Source of the DNA: an uncultured Christensenella sp.
GTDB lineage: Bacteria > Bacillota > Clostridia > Christensenellales > Borkfalkiaceae
Assembly (NCBI GenBank): GCA_910587015.1
Contig: CAJUME010000008.1
Coordinates: 62,001-126,000, forward strand
Direction: 5' to 3'
Length of the DNA stretch: 64,000 nucleotides
Under the pieces are notes generated by a model that was not told the DNA's origin, made no database searches, and saw only the letters and a program-made list of their open reading frames with translations. A program made the translations under genes and the position numbers. Positions 8,016-18,800 of the stretch are shown here, piece after piece (position 1 is the first letter of the stretch; each line of letters begins with the position of its first letter).

Positions 8016-10705
8016 TTGCGCCTCCTGAATATTCCGCCGAAGAACGAGGTCACGTCCTTCCATTTAAGCTGTCTTATAATAATATCCGCCATAAGCAATA
8101 CCGCGCACACAATCATAAGCGGCAGGGTAAAGCTGAATGTAAACGTAGAGTATTCCGAATCGGTATTTTCAAGCTTGCCAATCTCGTCAAGCTCCAAAAT
8201 TCTTCCGTTACTGCTAAGCAGTCTGTATAAATAAGAGCGGCTGTATGTTGTAAAGCTGTCGTATTCGGCATAATAGGATACCGAAAATTCCGTATCCGCC
8301 TCATAAACAAGCCCGTTCCTTTCGTATACAAGATGCAGTCTGTAAACACCGGGCGCGTCTGTCGCAAAGCTCGCAAAATACGCGCTGGAATCATACGCAA
8401 GCGTCTTTTCGGTCACAAGCCCGTTCGGGTCTGTCAGCGTTGCCTTGAAGGAGGTACTGCTCAGCAGCGAGGTAGGCGTCTGCACGCTTACCGAGGTAGC
8501 GTTGCCCTTCCCGCTCACTTCAACTATAAACGGCGTTGTAACCCGCTCCGACGGCAGCGTTGCCTCGGGGATATTCGCAAGAAATTTCCCTCCCTCGGTG
8601 CCAGCCGACCAGCCGCCCGCCCAGTCTGACGCTATGTCTGACATAAACGAAACAACCTTGCCCCTTCCGCCGCCGTTCCAGTATGCATATAAAGGAACGT
8701 CGAACGAGGTTATATTGTCGCGATAGTATTTCGCGGTTAAAACAACAGTTGACTTGGTCTTTGCGGCATTGTACCAAAAGCCGTCCACCGCGCCCAAATC
8801 GCCCACGCCGTTCACAACCGCGTCGTCGGGCTTGCTCACGCTCACGCTGTAAAGCTTGTCGGGCTCGTCAATGCGCACCTGCTTCTGCTCCTCGCCTATG
8901 TCCTTCATAATCACGTCTATTTCACTCTCGTGCTTTATGTTCTTATAAAAGGCGCTGTCGCTCTCGTTGCCGTTATATATCATTTCGCTCAAAAACGCGC
9001 CGTCCTCAGCCTGCGGATAAATCCCCAAAGCAGAAACGGTAATGCGCTCGTTGCACATTTCAGCCGTGCGCGCCTTCGCCGCCGACTTATCGGCAGGCGA
9101 GCAAAGCCCGTCCGATATAACTATAACCTGTCTGTCCTGATACCTTGTCGGCAGCTTGGAATAGGTATGCTCCAACGCCCCCGCAAGACTTGTGCCGTTT
9201 TCCGACTGCTTTGCGTCTATCTTTTCTATAACGACCTTTCTCGCCGTCAGCTGTGTCGCGGGCATAAACTCGTCTATCACGCGCGAAAAGCCCACAACCA
9301 TAACGGTATCGCTGTTGTTCAGCACGTTCAACAGCTCCACCGCCGCCCTCTTGGCAACGCTCATTCGGCTGCTGAAATCCATACTCAGCGAAATATCCAG
9401 CACAATCGCAACCAGCCTTTTATACTGGTCATAGTTGCCCACCCTCACGGGCAGTAAATCGGACAGCCTTTTTAAAACGGAGTTCGCCTCATCGGGGTCG
9501 TCCTCCTGTATAAAGGTATTGCCGTAGGTCGTAAGCGTCTTTCCGTAATCGTTCACAATGGATGTAAGGCTCGTCATAAACGCATTGCTCGCCTTTACCG
9601 TGCGCACGTCGAAGTTGCTTAAAACAATTTCGTCATAGCCGCACATGTCCTCCACCGTCACGGGCGCCTGCTTAGCGTCGCTTATATAATTTACGTCCTT
9701 CTCGCCGTAAATTCTTTTGCCCGCCGCCAAATCCGCGGCAGAGCCTCCCAAAAACAGCACCTTGCGCTCGTTGGTCACCTTCTGGGTAAAATAGCAAACG
9801 TTGTTATGCGGAGAAAAATCCCCGTCCGCCGATGCCGCATCAACCTTTAACTCATAATCGAAGGTGCCCTCCTTATCGGTGTAAAGCGGCAAAGTAACCA
9901 CGTTAAGCCCGCTGTAAAAGCTTACGGGCTTCTTTTCGGCAAGCACTCCGTTTTTATACAGCGTAACATATCCGTCCGTGCGCTCCAAAGGCGTTCCGTC
10001 AACGTCAACGCCGCAGTTCGCGCGTATAAGCACGCTGACCTCTTCCTCCTTATTCAGGTAGGTTGACTGCGTAGCCTCGGCGGAATCAATCTGCAATTCC
10101 CTCGTGTCCTCGGTCATATTGTCGTCGACGTAAACCGCGTCCACGTACACGCCGCCGTCGTTCAGCGCGCTTATTACCTTTACTATATTGTTGGAGGAAA
10201 CGGTTTCAACGCCGTCCGTCACCACTACAATGCGCTTTATAACCCCGTCATCGAACATATTTCCCGCATACCGCAGGGCAGAGCCTATGTCGGTCGCGCT
10301 TCTGTCAACCTTGTCTGCCGTGCTTATGTCGGGCACGCTCTCGCCAAGTCCCGACAACAGCTGATAGTTTCTGCCGAAGCATATAACGCCCATTTTAGAG
10401 TTTTTGGGCAGCTTTTTCGCAACCCCTTCAACCTTATCCTGAACGTCCTCTATGTTATGCTCCGCGGAATAGGATATATCCGCCAGAACGTAAACCTGAG
10501 TATCGGTTACAACCTTTTCAAACGCCATTCCGCTAATCGCAAGCGTAATGCATATGCATATGACAATATGTAAAGAAACAGAGGTAATGTTATGAAAATT
10601 CGCGTTGTCTTTTTTAACGGTGATAAAAAACGGCACAAGCACAACCGCAATAAGCGGCAGTGCGATAAACAACAGCCAGGGATTATCGAAGCTGATATTG
10701 CTCAT
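8012..10705 (-). CDS. Membrane protein with two von Willebrand factor A domains
   Basis: 897 aa. Two N-terminal membrane helices (about residues 10-30 and 42-62) give the BatA/BatB-like topology, then a VWA domain with MIDAS DISYS (about residue 75) and VVVTDG. A second VWA domain follows around residues 430-600, with MIDAS DISLS and VIVISDG. A C-terminal helix (about 860-880) ends in basic KDVTSFFGGIFRRRK. VWA domains with MIDAS bind metal and protein partners; in MoxR operons they are thought to be partners of the AAA+ ATPase. Its start overlaps the preceding VWA gene by 23 bp and its stop overlaps the next gene by 4 bp. Confidence 0.85.
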   Translation of the reverse strand: MSNISFDNPWLLFIALPLIAVVLVPFFITVKKDNANFHNITSVSLHIVICICITLAISGMAFEKVVTDTQVYVLADISYSAEHNIEDVQDKVEGVAKKLPKNSKMGVICFGRNYQLLSGLGESVPDISTADKVDRSATDIGSALRYAGNMFDDGVIKRIVVVTDGVETVSSNNIVKVISALNDGGVYVDAVYVDDNMTEDTRELQIDSAEATQSTYLNKEEEVSVLIRANCGVDVDGTPLERTDGYVTLYKNGVLAEKKPVSFYSGLNVVTLPLYTDKEGTFDYELKVDAASADGDFSPHNNVCYFTQKVTNERKVLFLGGSAADLAAGKRIYGEKDVNYISDAKQAPVTVEDMCGYDEIVLSNFDVRTVKASNAFMTSLTSIVNDYGKTLTTYGNTFIQEDDPDEANSVLKRLSDLLPVRVGNYDQYKRLVAIVLDISLSMDFSSRMSVAKRAAVELLNVLNNSDTVMVVGFSRVIDEFMPATQLTARKVVIEKIDAKQSENGTSLAGALEHTYSKLPTRYQDRQVIVISDGLCSPADKSAAKARTAEMCNERITVSALGIYPQAEDGAFLSEMIYNGNESDSAFYKNIKHESEIDVIMKDIGEEQKQVRIDEPDKLYSVSVSKPDDAVVNGVGDLGAVDGFWYNAAKTKSTVVLTAKYYRDNITSFDVPLYAYWNGGGRGKVVSFMSDIASDWAGGWSAGTEGGKFLANIPEATLPSERVTTPFIVEVSGKGNATSVSVQTPTSLLSSTSFKATLTDPNGLVTEKTLAYDSSAYFASFATDAPGVYRLHLVYERNGLVYEADTEFSVSYYAEYDSFTTYSRSYLYRLLSSNGRILELDEIGKLENTDSEYSTFTFSFTLPLMIVCAVLLMADIIIRQLKWKDVTSFFGGIFRRRK

Positions 10706-12572
10706 AGCAGTATACCCCCCAATCCGCCAGCAACAGAACGGCTATCGCTATAAAAAAGAACAGCAGTTCATCGTAAAATCCGTCGGAATATTCAAATTCC
10801 CTTTCCCCGCTCAAAAACAGCGCGCCGCCGCCCTCGGAACGGCTCTCCTCCTCGGGCACGCACGCAAACGAGCACAGCACGGTATCCTCCGCGCCGTAAA
10901 GCTTAACGGTAATAGTATAGGTGCCCGTTTCGGTCAGCTGTACGCTGCAAATATCATTGCCCAAGGTATCAAGAGTAGTGCTCTTGCCCGAAGGGCTCTG
11001 CACCACAATGCTCTCGCAGTTGGGCACAACGTTCACGTTCATAACGTCCCCGCAGCGGTACGCAGTGTCGTCTATAACCGCGGGGAAAAGATAATTCATA
11101 AGATTTCTTACAAGTATAAGAAAATCGTCCGTCAGTCCTAAGCTCGAATCTCCTATACGGAACGCGAAAACCACCTGTCTGTCGTTGTTTTCGTTAAGCC
11201 CCGCAGAAATCAACGCGTCGCCGTTTTGGGTCATAAGCGTATAAAACCCGCGCGGCACACCGTACTTAGCATATTTTCTAACGGCAATATCCCGTCCGGA
11301 AACGTCCTGCATAAGCAGCTTTTCCTGTGCGGAGCCGCCCTTGTTGTACTGCGGCACGAAGTAGCTTGCGGGCCCTTCTGTATCCCTCGGCTCCTCATAG
11401 TCCCTGAAGGTCACGCCGGAGCCCTTTCCGCTTCCGTCAACCGCGTCGATAAGCCACACCGCCGCATTTTCGGGCAGCGTCGCGGGCGCAAATCCGTTGA
11501 AAACGTACAGCCCGTAGCCCTTGACCGCCTCGGTATCGTAATCCTTTGTGCTCATCATTTCAACGGACGCCTTGCCCGCGCCGGAAATTGCGTTCTTTAT
11601 ATAAATTCTGTCCTGCAAATCGCTTACGATAAGCACCTTTCTCGACTGGGTTTTCGCCTCGTCGTACAAAACCACGGTATTGTCCTCGCCAAGCGCGTCC
11701 GCGTCCGCAATTTTAAGCTGCAAGCACGCATAACGCGCAAGCTCCGCGTCTATTTCAAACTCCGCGGGCTCGCCCTGCTTAACGTTCACCTTAGCCTCGG
11801 CCGCCTTAACGGGCTCGCCGCCAAGCTCCGCGCTATAATACAGCTCAACCGTCAAGTCCGCGTCACCGCTGTAAGAAATAACCTTACCCGTGCCAGTCAC
11901 GCCGTTAACGGTGCGTCTGTACCCGTATTCAGTAAAAGCGTAGTTGCTTTCCCCCGCGGATACGTCAATAAGCTGCATATTCTCAACCTCGTACGGCTTG
12001 TCGGATACAAGATAAATGACCGCCGAACGGTTGTTATCGAAGTATTCCTGCGCAATTCCCATCGCGGAAGAGCATTCCGCCACGCTCCAGCCCGCGCTCA
12101 GCGCGTCCACGTTCGCCTTAGCCTGCTCCTTGTCGGTCACACCCTCGAACGCCACGCCCGCGGTATCCCGCACAAACACAAGCGAGTACGAGCTTCCGCT
12201 TAAAGAGCCGTCTATAATCTCGTTAATCTGCTGCTGCGCCCTTTCAAAGCGTGTCGACCCTTCCTGCTGCATATTCATGCTCGCCGAGCCGTCAAGGATA
12301 AAATAAATATCGTTTGCCGAGGCGGGCATGGTAAACACGGGGTGCGCAATCAGCAACGACACCGCCGCAACCGCCAAAATCTGCAATATAAGCGTAACTA
12401 TACCCGTCAGCTTGGATACAGGCTTTCTTTTTTTAAGGAATTTCTCACTCAGCTCCCACAAATAAGTGGAGGCTATTGTCTGTTCGGTGTATTTGGACTT
12501 GATTATGTAAATTAAAATGAGTACGGGTATACCCAAAAGTCCCAGTAAGCCGAGAGGAAAATAAAAACTCAC
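10683..12572 (-). CDS. BatA-like membrane protein with VWA domain
   Basis: 629 aa, GTG start overlapping the DUF58 stop as GTGA. N-terminus MSFYFPLGLLGLLGIPVLIL is the BatA-type membrane segment, second helix about residues 60-80, then a VWA domain with MIDAS DGSAS (about residue 93). The middle resembles the gatase-like fold often found in these proteins (RKVLIVSDLQDRIYIKNAI). A C-terminal helix is near residues 605-625. It sits between DUF58 and the larger VWA protein, the standard order of MoxR operons. Confidence 0.85.
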   Translation of the reverse strand: MSFYFPLGLLGLLGIPVLILIYIIKSKYTEQTIASTYLWELSEKFLKKRKPVSKLTGIVTLILQILAVAAVSLLIAHPVFTMPASANDIYFILDGSASMNMQQEGSTRFERAQQQINEIIDGSLSGSSYSLVFVRDTAGVAFEGVTDKEQAKANVDALSAGWSVAECSSAMGIAQEYFDNNRSAVIYLVSDKPYEVENMQLIDVSAGESNYAFTEYGYRRTVNGVTGTGKVISYSGDADLTVELYYSAELGGEPVKAAEAKVNVKQGEPAEFEIDAELARYACLQLKIADADALGEDNTVVLYDEAKTQSRKVLIVSDLQDRIYIKNAISGAGKASVEMMSTKDYDTEAVKGYGLYVFNGFAPATLPENAAVWLIDAVDGSGKGSGVTFRDYEEPRDTEGPASYFVPQYNKGGSAQEKLLMQDVSGRDIAVRKYAKYGVPRGFYTLMTQNGDALISAGLNENNDRQVVFAFRIGDSSLGLTDDFLILVRNLMNYLFPAVIDDTAYRCGDVMNVNVVPNCESIVVQSPSGKSTTLDTLGNDICSVQLTETGTYTITVKLYGAEDTVLCSFACVPEEESRSEGGGALFLSGEREFEYSDGFYDELLFFFIAIAVLLLADWGVYCYEQYQLR

Positions 12573-13453
12573 TTCATCACCCCCAGCTGCGTCAGCTTTT
12601 CAAAGAAAAATTCGTCCACCGGCTTGTCGTCCCTCACAAGCGCATATTCCGCGCCCCTCGCGTTGCAGTAATTCAGCAATCTGTCCTGAACGTACCTAAC
12701 CGCCTCGCGGTACGCCCTTATAATGTCCCTGTTAATGTTCTTGCGATAGCTTTTTTCGGGGCTTTCACTGTCGTAAAAAATATTTTTGCCGCGCACCTTC
12801 GGGTTTATTTCCTCTGCGGAAAGCACCTGCACGCACATAAGGTCGCGCTTTTTGTCGGCAAGATAGTCTATCGCGCTTTCGTAATCGTTATCGGTCAGAA
12901 AGTCGGAAATTATCACGGACATTCCGTCGCCGTAGCCCACGCGCGTCGGCAGTATTCCCTCGGATATAAAGCACCCCCCGCCGAATTCTATATCGTTCAG
13001 CCTGGTAATTTCCGCAAAATACCGCTCTCTGCCGGAAATGCAGCTAATAACCTCGTTCACCTCGCTGTCACGGATAGTGTATACGGAAACCCTGTCCAGC
13101 TCGGTTATGGAAAGATAGGCAAGCGTTGCGGCAATCTGCAACGCCGTTTCCGCCTTTTTTCCGTCGCCGTAGGCCATAGACTGGCTTATGTCGATATAAA
13201 TTTTGGTGTGAAGCTGTCTTTCGTCCAGATAAAGCTTTAAATAAAGCGTTTCGAAGCGGGCGTAAGCGTTCCAGTCAATTTTTGTTATGTCATCGCCGGG
13301 AATATAATTTCTGTAATCGGCAAATTCGCAGGACGACCCGAACGTTCTGCTCTTATGATTTCCGCCGAAAAGACCGGCTATATTGTTTTTCAGTACCGTT
13401 TGCAGCATTTCCACGCGCTGCAAAAATACCTCGTTGATTGCAAGCTTGCCCAT
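12569..13453 (-). CDS. DUF58 domain protein
   Basis: 294 aa, full family length. Hallmark region FADYRNYIPGDDITKIDWN (about residues 45-65), then a VWA-like metal site DISQSM and a C-terminal Rossmann-like part. DUF58 proteins are near-constant partners of MoxR ATPases. ATG preceded by AAGGGCAG. Lies 24 bp after the MoxR gene and overlaps the BatA-like gene by 4 bp. Confidence 0.9.
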   Translation of the reverse strand: MGKLAINEVFLQRVEMLQTVLKNNIAGLFGGNHKSRTFGSSCEFADYRNYIPGDDITKIDWNAYARFETLYLKLYLDERQLHTKIYIDISQSMAYGDGKKAETALQIAATLAYLSITELDRVSVYTIRDSEVNEVISCISGRERYFAEITRLNDIEFGGGCFISEGILPTRVGYGDGMSVIISDFLTDNDYESAIDYLADKKRDLMCVQVLSAEEINPKVRGKNIFYDSESPEKSYRKNINRDIIRAYREAVRYVQDRLLNYCNARGAEYALVRDDKPVDEFFFEKLTQLGVMK

Positions 13454-13477
13454 TAATCTGCCCTTTTAATTTTAAAA

Positions 13478-14605
13478 TCAGTTCTTTTTTCCGAATTTCT
13501 TCTTCTTTTTAACGTCGCCGCTTTCCGCCGCAACGCCGTCCGCAACCGCGCTCTCCGCGTCCGCAGTATCCGCAACAACCGCCGCGGGCTTTTCCGCGTC
13601 CGCGTCCAGCTTGCCCGTGCCCTTTTCTTTTGCGTTTTCCGCAATAAGCCTTGCAATAACGTCGTCCACGGTCAGCCTTTCGTTTATAGCCGTGTAATTT
13701 ATCTTCATTCTGTGTCTTAATACGGGATAGGCAAGCGCGTCTATATCCTCGTAGGAAACGTTATACCTTCCGTCAATCAGCGCGCGCACCTTCGCCGCCG
13801 TAATCAGCGCCTGCCCCGCACGCGGCGAGCAGCCGTATTTAACGTACTTTTTCGCCGTCTCCCCGCTGTCGTCAAGCTCGGGGTGAGTGCGCGCCACAAG
13901 CCTCATAGCATAATAAAGCACGTCGGGCGCCACGGGCACGGTCTTTGCCAGCGCGCGCATTTCAAGAATGGTCGCCCCGTCCACAACCGAGTCCGCCGTC
14001 TCCTCCATGGTAATCTGCGTCATGCTTACAATGTCCGCAAGCTCCTTAACGGAGGGGAAGCCGACAAGCAGCTTAAACATAAAACGGTCCATCTGCGCCT
14101 CGGGCAAGGGATAGGTACCGTCCTGCTCTATGGGGTTCTGCGTAGCAAGCACAAAGAAGGGCTCGGCAATGGAATAGGTCTTGTTTGCAACGGTCACCCT
14201 GTGCTCCTGCATAACCTCCAGCATCGCCGACTGTGTTTTGGGCGTTGCGCGGTTAATTTCGTCCGCAAGCACAAGGTTTGCAAAAATAGGTCCCTTCTGA
14301 AAGACCGTATTCATTCTGCCGTCCGCGTCCTTTTCTATAATGTTCGTGCCCGTCACGTCGGAGGGCATAAGGTCGGGAGTAAACTGAATACGCGAAAACG
14401 GCAGCTTTAACGTCTTTCCGAGGGTACGCACAAGCCTTGTCTTGCCAACGCCGGGCACACCCTCCAAAAGCACGTTGCCGCCCGCAATAATAGCGATTAT
14501 CACGTTATTGACAATGTCGTCCTGACCAACTAAGTCTTTTTTGATTTCTTCCTTGATTTTTGCAACCGAGCGGCTGAAATTTTCCGCCTGCGCCTTGTTA
14601 TCCAT
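13478..14605 (-). CDS. MoxR-family AAA+ ATPase
   Basis: 375 aa from ATG 14605, which has AAGAGG at 9-nt spacing; the TTG nine bases upstream abuts the ribosome site and is less likely. Walker A LLEGVPGVGKTRL (about residues 51-63), Walker B LVLADEINRATPKTQ, sensor 1 VLATQNPIE and the C-terminal lid with GCSPRAGQ are all present. The last 45 residues are Ala/Asp-rich and end in a lysine-rich tail not usual for the family. MoxR proteins act as chaperone-like ATPases on VWA partners; the two VWA proteins downstream are the likely clients. Confidence 0.93.
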   Translation of the reverse strand: MDNKAQAENFSRSVAKIKEEIKKDLVGQDDIVNNVIIAIIAGGNVLLEGVPGVGKTRLVRTLGKTLKLPFSRIQFTPDLMPSDVTGTNIIEKDADGRMNTVFQKGPIFANLVLADEINRATPKTQSAMLEVMQEHRVTVANKTYSIAEPFFVLATQNPIEQDGTYPLPEAQMDRFMFKLLVGFPSVKELADIVSMTQITMEETADSVVDGATILEMRALAKTVPVAPDVLYYAMRLVARTHPELDDSGETAKKYVKYGCSPRAGQALITAAKVRALIDGRYNVSYEDIDALAYPVLRHRMKINYTAINERLTVDDVIARLIAENAKEKGTGKLDADAEKPAAVVADTADAESAVADGVAAESGDVKKKKKFGKKN

Positions 14606-14622
14606 ATTTCGCAACCTCTTTC

Positions 14623-15711
14623 TTATTCTTTATTACTTAAATCGGCAAAGTAGGTAACAATTATGTACTCCCACTCTTCTCTCGATATAGTTCCTTCTTC
14701 GAATGCGGCCTGCACGCGCTGATAGTACTCCTCGCGTATCTCGCCAACCTTTACGTATCCCTTGTCGGGGTCGTAGAACGGAACGTCGTTCACGTCCAGC
14801 TCCCAGCCGGAATCCCCGCCCGGCCCCTCGGGATTGTCGGGGTCCTCCTCTCCGCCGGAAGGGTCGCTGCTGTCGCCGTCCCCTTCTCCGTCGGGCTTTT
14901 GCAAAGAAAATATCTCGTAAATTTTATTAATAACGTACGCCTCTTCTTCGGAGTTAAGCGTTTTCTGGTCCTCGCTTATGTCCCTGCCGTTCGCGTCCTT
15001 CACCACGTTTCTTATGTTGGAAACGGTGTTCTGCACAAAGGTAAAAAGACTGCTCTGCGACACGCCGTCGGCAAGCACGCTGCGCAAGCCCTCCAATTCC
15101 AGCAGCATACCCGTTTTTGTAACGGTATCCGCCTTTTTTGAAGCTCTTACGTAATTAATCAGCTCGTCAAGCGCCGCCCATTCCCAGTCGGTCACGGGCC
15201 GCTTCGGCTCATCGGGCGGCTCGTTATTGTTGTTCGCCGCATACACGGGCGGCACGAATTTCGCCGCAATCGGCGCCGCAATCACACCCGTCAGGGCAAC
15301 AACCCCGCACAAAACGGTCGCCGCAACGTTTTTAAACGGCAAAGCCTTAACCGAAAGCTTTCCAAGCTCCGCGCTCGCGTTTCCGCGCTGCAAATCCAGC
15401 ATAGCCCCGCCGTGCCCGCCGAACATATACGCCGTCTGCACTCTTTCCTCAAGCTTCAGCTCGCTATCCAGCCTCTTCGCGATTTTTTTGTCGTCCGTAC
15501 GCAGAATAACAAAGGCTATTCCCCCGCCGACGGCAAACCCGCCCAAAGCAATAAGTATATAAAACAGCCAAAGCAGCTTTATGCCGAAAAGCTTACACGG
15601 CACAAGCACTGCGTTCACGGCTATAAATGCCGCCGCAAGCCCGCAGACAATGCACTTTATAAGTATTTCCAGCCATACCCTTCTTTTGAATTTTTTAAAA
15701 TTTTCGTCCAT
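14623..15711 (-). CDS. Membrane protein heading the MoxR operon, unknown function
   Basis: 362 aa from ATG 15711 (MDENFKKFKRR); a further in-frame ATG lies at 15762 inside an inverted repeat and neither has a strong ribosome site. Two helices near the N-terminus (about 15-40 and 45-65 in this numbering), a linker, and a third helix around residues 130-150. The C-terminus is acidic, Gly/Pro/Asp-rich, and ends in a helical segment (EEYYQRVQAAFEEGTISREEWEYI). Such a multi-helix protein often precedes moxR in Clostridia; function unknown. Gap to moxR is only 17 bp. Confidence 0.7.
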   Translation of the reverse strand: MDENFKKFKRRVWLEILIKCIVCGLAAAFIAVNAVLVPCKLFGIKLLWLFYILIALGGFAVGGGIAFVILRTDDKKIAKRLDSELKLEERVQTAYMFGGHGGAMLDLQRGNASAELGKLSVKALPFKNVAATVLCGVVALTGVIAAPIAAKFVPPVYAANNNNEPPDEPKRPVTDWEWAALDELINYVRASKKADTVTKTGMLLELEGLRSVLADGVSQSSLFTFVQNTVSNIRNVVKDANGRDISEDQKTLNSEEEAYVINKIYEIFSLQKPDGEGDGDSSDPSGGEEDPDNPEGPGGDSGWELDVNDVPFYDPDKGYVKVGEIREEYYQRVQAAFEEGTISREEWEYIIVTYFADLSNKE

Positions 15712-15750
15712 TTTATGCCGTTCCGTCAATTTACTTAAAACATACGCACA

Positions 15751-15776
15751 GCTATTCCGCATTTCCGCGGAATAGC
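15751..15776. repeat. Perfect inverted repeat at head of MoxR operon
   Basis: GCTATTCCGC (15751-15760) pairs with GCGGAATAGC (15767-15776) around a 6-nt loop. It lies between the 1606-aa lipoprotein gene and the MoxR operon. There is no U-tract, so it could be an operator or an mRNA-processing/stability hairpin rather than a terminator. Confidence 0.55.
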
Positions 15777-15811
15777 CTGCGCCTCGATGTCTTTTTATTT
15801 TTGCTTAACGC

Positions 15812-18800
15812 CTACGCCTTGTTCAAAGGACCGCTGCCGTAGCCGTTAGCCTGCAAATTAAGCACGTTGCCCTCGATTGTAAAGGTACCCGTTATCCAGT
15901 TATTGTCATCGGCATAAGAATATGTGCCGTTGTTTTCAGTAACGGTAATTTCACAGCCGTAACTGTCGCCCAATGCAGAAAGGTTATTATAACTGAATTT
16001 GCCTTTTGTAAGACTGCCGTTCAGCTCAATAGTCATTGCCAGCTCGTCACCATTTTCGGTTGCAATAACACCGTAGTAAACGAAAAACTGTTCAAGCACT
16101 ATCCCCTCGCCGAAGACTGCGCTGTCAAGCACCGCATTGCCGTTTGCGTCAAATGTTAACGTAATCGTTTCGTTGTTGCAGGTGAATACAAAGCCGCCTT
16201 CGCTCGCCTCGGCAAACGCGTCAAAGCTTTGATTGCCTACAACAAAGGTAACGGTACCGTCCGTTTTAAGGCTAAGCTGTAATTTGTGCACAGTTTCGTC
16301 CACCGTAGCCGTTCCCTCATAGTTGCCCGCCTGCGCCACGGTAAATACAACGTGCCTTGTCAGCTCCTTGTCGCCGAAAAGCAGCGTCTCGCCAAGCGTA
16401 AGCTCAACGGTCACTCCCGTTGCCTTTTCATAGGTGTAAACGTCGCCGTCTATCGCAACAAGCGTGTATGCTCCGTCGCCGAAGTCCACGGCAAAAGCCG
16501 TAAGGTCAAGCAGCTTTGCTTCGCCGTCTGTATAATCGTACTTGCCAAGCAGCTCCTCCGCAACGGTCAGCTTAACCGTAAGCTTTTTAGCATCTCTCGA
16601 GCTGCTGCAAATTATGATATCCCCCGCATTTGCGGTAAAGACCGTGTTAAGCTCAAGCGTGCTGTCGTTCAGCATAACCATACCGCCCGCCGTCACCATA
16701 TAGGTGCCCGCCTTTTCGAATACGAAGTAAGTATCGCTGCTCGATAAGTCGGAAGTATACTCGCCGTTCACCGTAACTATTTTCAACGGGTTATTAGCCG
16801 CTCCCGCCCTGTACTCGTAATGGAAGCTTATCGTCTGCTCCTCATCGGAAACTATTCCGAAGTAGACATTGTACGCCGCGTTCCAATCGAGTCTGTACTC
16901 GGTACTGCTTATGCGCTTTGCCGCAATCATGCCCGTTTCAAGCCAGATGTAGAACAGCTTACCCGCCTTTATGGTCAGCCGGTTGCCGTCCGTGTCGGCT
17001 ATATGCAGATTTTTAGAACCGCTTACAACCGTGCTTACATCGAAGGGCCTTACGCCATTATTGGTTTTGCCTTCAACAAAGTTAAGCGTCTCCGCATTCT
17101 CCGTAAAGTCGGGCGTATTGTCAATGCTCACTCTTACGGGAATTATAGGGTTACTCGCATAATCGCTGTAATCTCTGCTGCAATAAACCTTTATCACCGC
17201 GCTCTCGCCCGCCGCAAGCCTTATAGCCGTAAGGCTGAGGGGTGTGCACAAGGTGCCGCTCATTTTATAACCGTATTTAACGCCCTTGTACTCGAAGGTG
17301 AAGCCGTATGTAAGTCCGCTCGCGTATACCGTGTCCAGCGTAAACAGCAAGCCGTTGTCCGCGGGCGCCGTAACCTTAACCCATACGGGCTTGTCGTTAA
17401 GATAGTCTACCTCGGTCACTCCAATACCGACTTCGAGGGGTTTATTCTGCGTTCCCTCGGCATATTCAAACTTATAATCAACCGTGCCGCCCTCTGCAAG
17501 CTCAATATCGAAGCCCACGCTAAGCTGAGTAGCCGTCAGCGTAAGCTTTTTGCCCGTATACGCTTCGCCCATGCACTTTAAGGTAAAGTCCGCGCCGCCC
17601 TCGAAGGTCAGTCCGATTACGTCCTCGGTAAAAGCCTTGGTATATTTGTAAGAACCGCTTTCGGTAATGCTTCCCGCGCCGTTTACAAGCGTAAGCTCTG
17701 CGGGCTCGGGTGCGTTTACATCCCTTATTTCCAACCTTACAGCCGAAACATTACGCTGTGGATTAAAGGTAATAATTATCTTATCGCCCGCTCTCAACTC
17801 AACCTTATAAGGCAACCCTTCTATATATTCCGCAAGCGTCAGTCCGGTTTTTTCACCTAATTCATACTTCAACGCAGTGGGAACAAAACCTACATTCTTT
17901 CCGTCAATGGTATTGATTAAATTATATATATCCGCGTTGGCTGTAGGTTCCGATATGGTTATATTTGTAATTTTAAAGCCATAAACCCCGTCGGCGGGTG
18001 CGGTAAACTCAGCATAATACTTCGTATTTCTTACCGCATTAAATATATAGCCTCCGGTTCCCACCTCATACGGGTTATTCTCGGTTCCGTAAACAATCAC
18101 CTCTTCAACCTTAAAGCTCACGCTTTCAGGCTTCGATGAAGGATAAGCAACGCCGATAACCGTGCCTGCGGTAAGCTGTAACATTTCGCCGAACACAACC
18201 AAATTAGCAGTATTTTCAAGATTGCTTTCCGTCAGATTGTAATAAATCTGCAACCCCTTTTGGTTGGAGCTGAATATATATCCGCTTGTTTTGGGCACTC
18301 TGTAATAGTAATAATTCTTTTTAAAATCGGCAGCAGCAAGCGTCTGCTCCACTCCGTCCGCGGGGAAGTCATGTATTACAGGCACATATTTCGTCAAGGT
18401 GTCAACAAGCTTGTATTCAATCACTTCCTGTTCCTTGCCGTCAACCTCAATAACCTCAACAACGTTTGTGCGCACCTCTATCGAAAGATTATCCCCTTCG
18501 CCGACAAGCGTCAGGTCAAAATACTTATAGCCCTGCCCTCTTACATAAATCTTCAAGCTGTATTTATTTTCCGCTTTGTTATAAGCGGTCATTGTTGCAC
18601 TGCTTCCGTTAAAATACTGAAAATTCGTCCCCGTACGCTTATAGGAATATATCTCGCCCAAATATTCGACGTTTAAATCCAGCGGCAAGGTTTCAGGCAC
18701 CTCGTCGGGCGCCTCGCCCGTACGCGTGTACTCCGCAGCCGTGCCGCCGCCGTATATTACTCTTACCCCGCAAACCGTGTCGTTATCGTCAAGTATGGGA

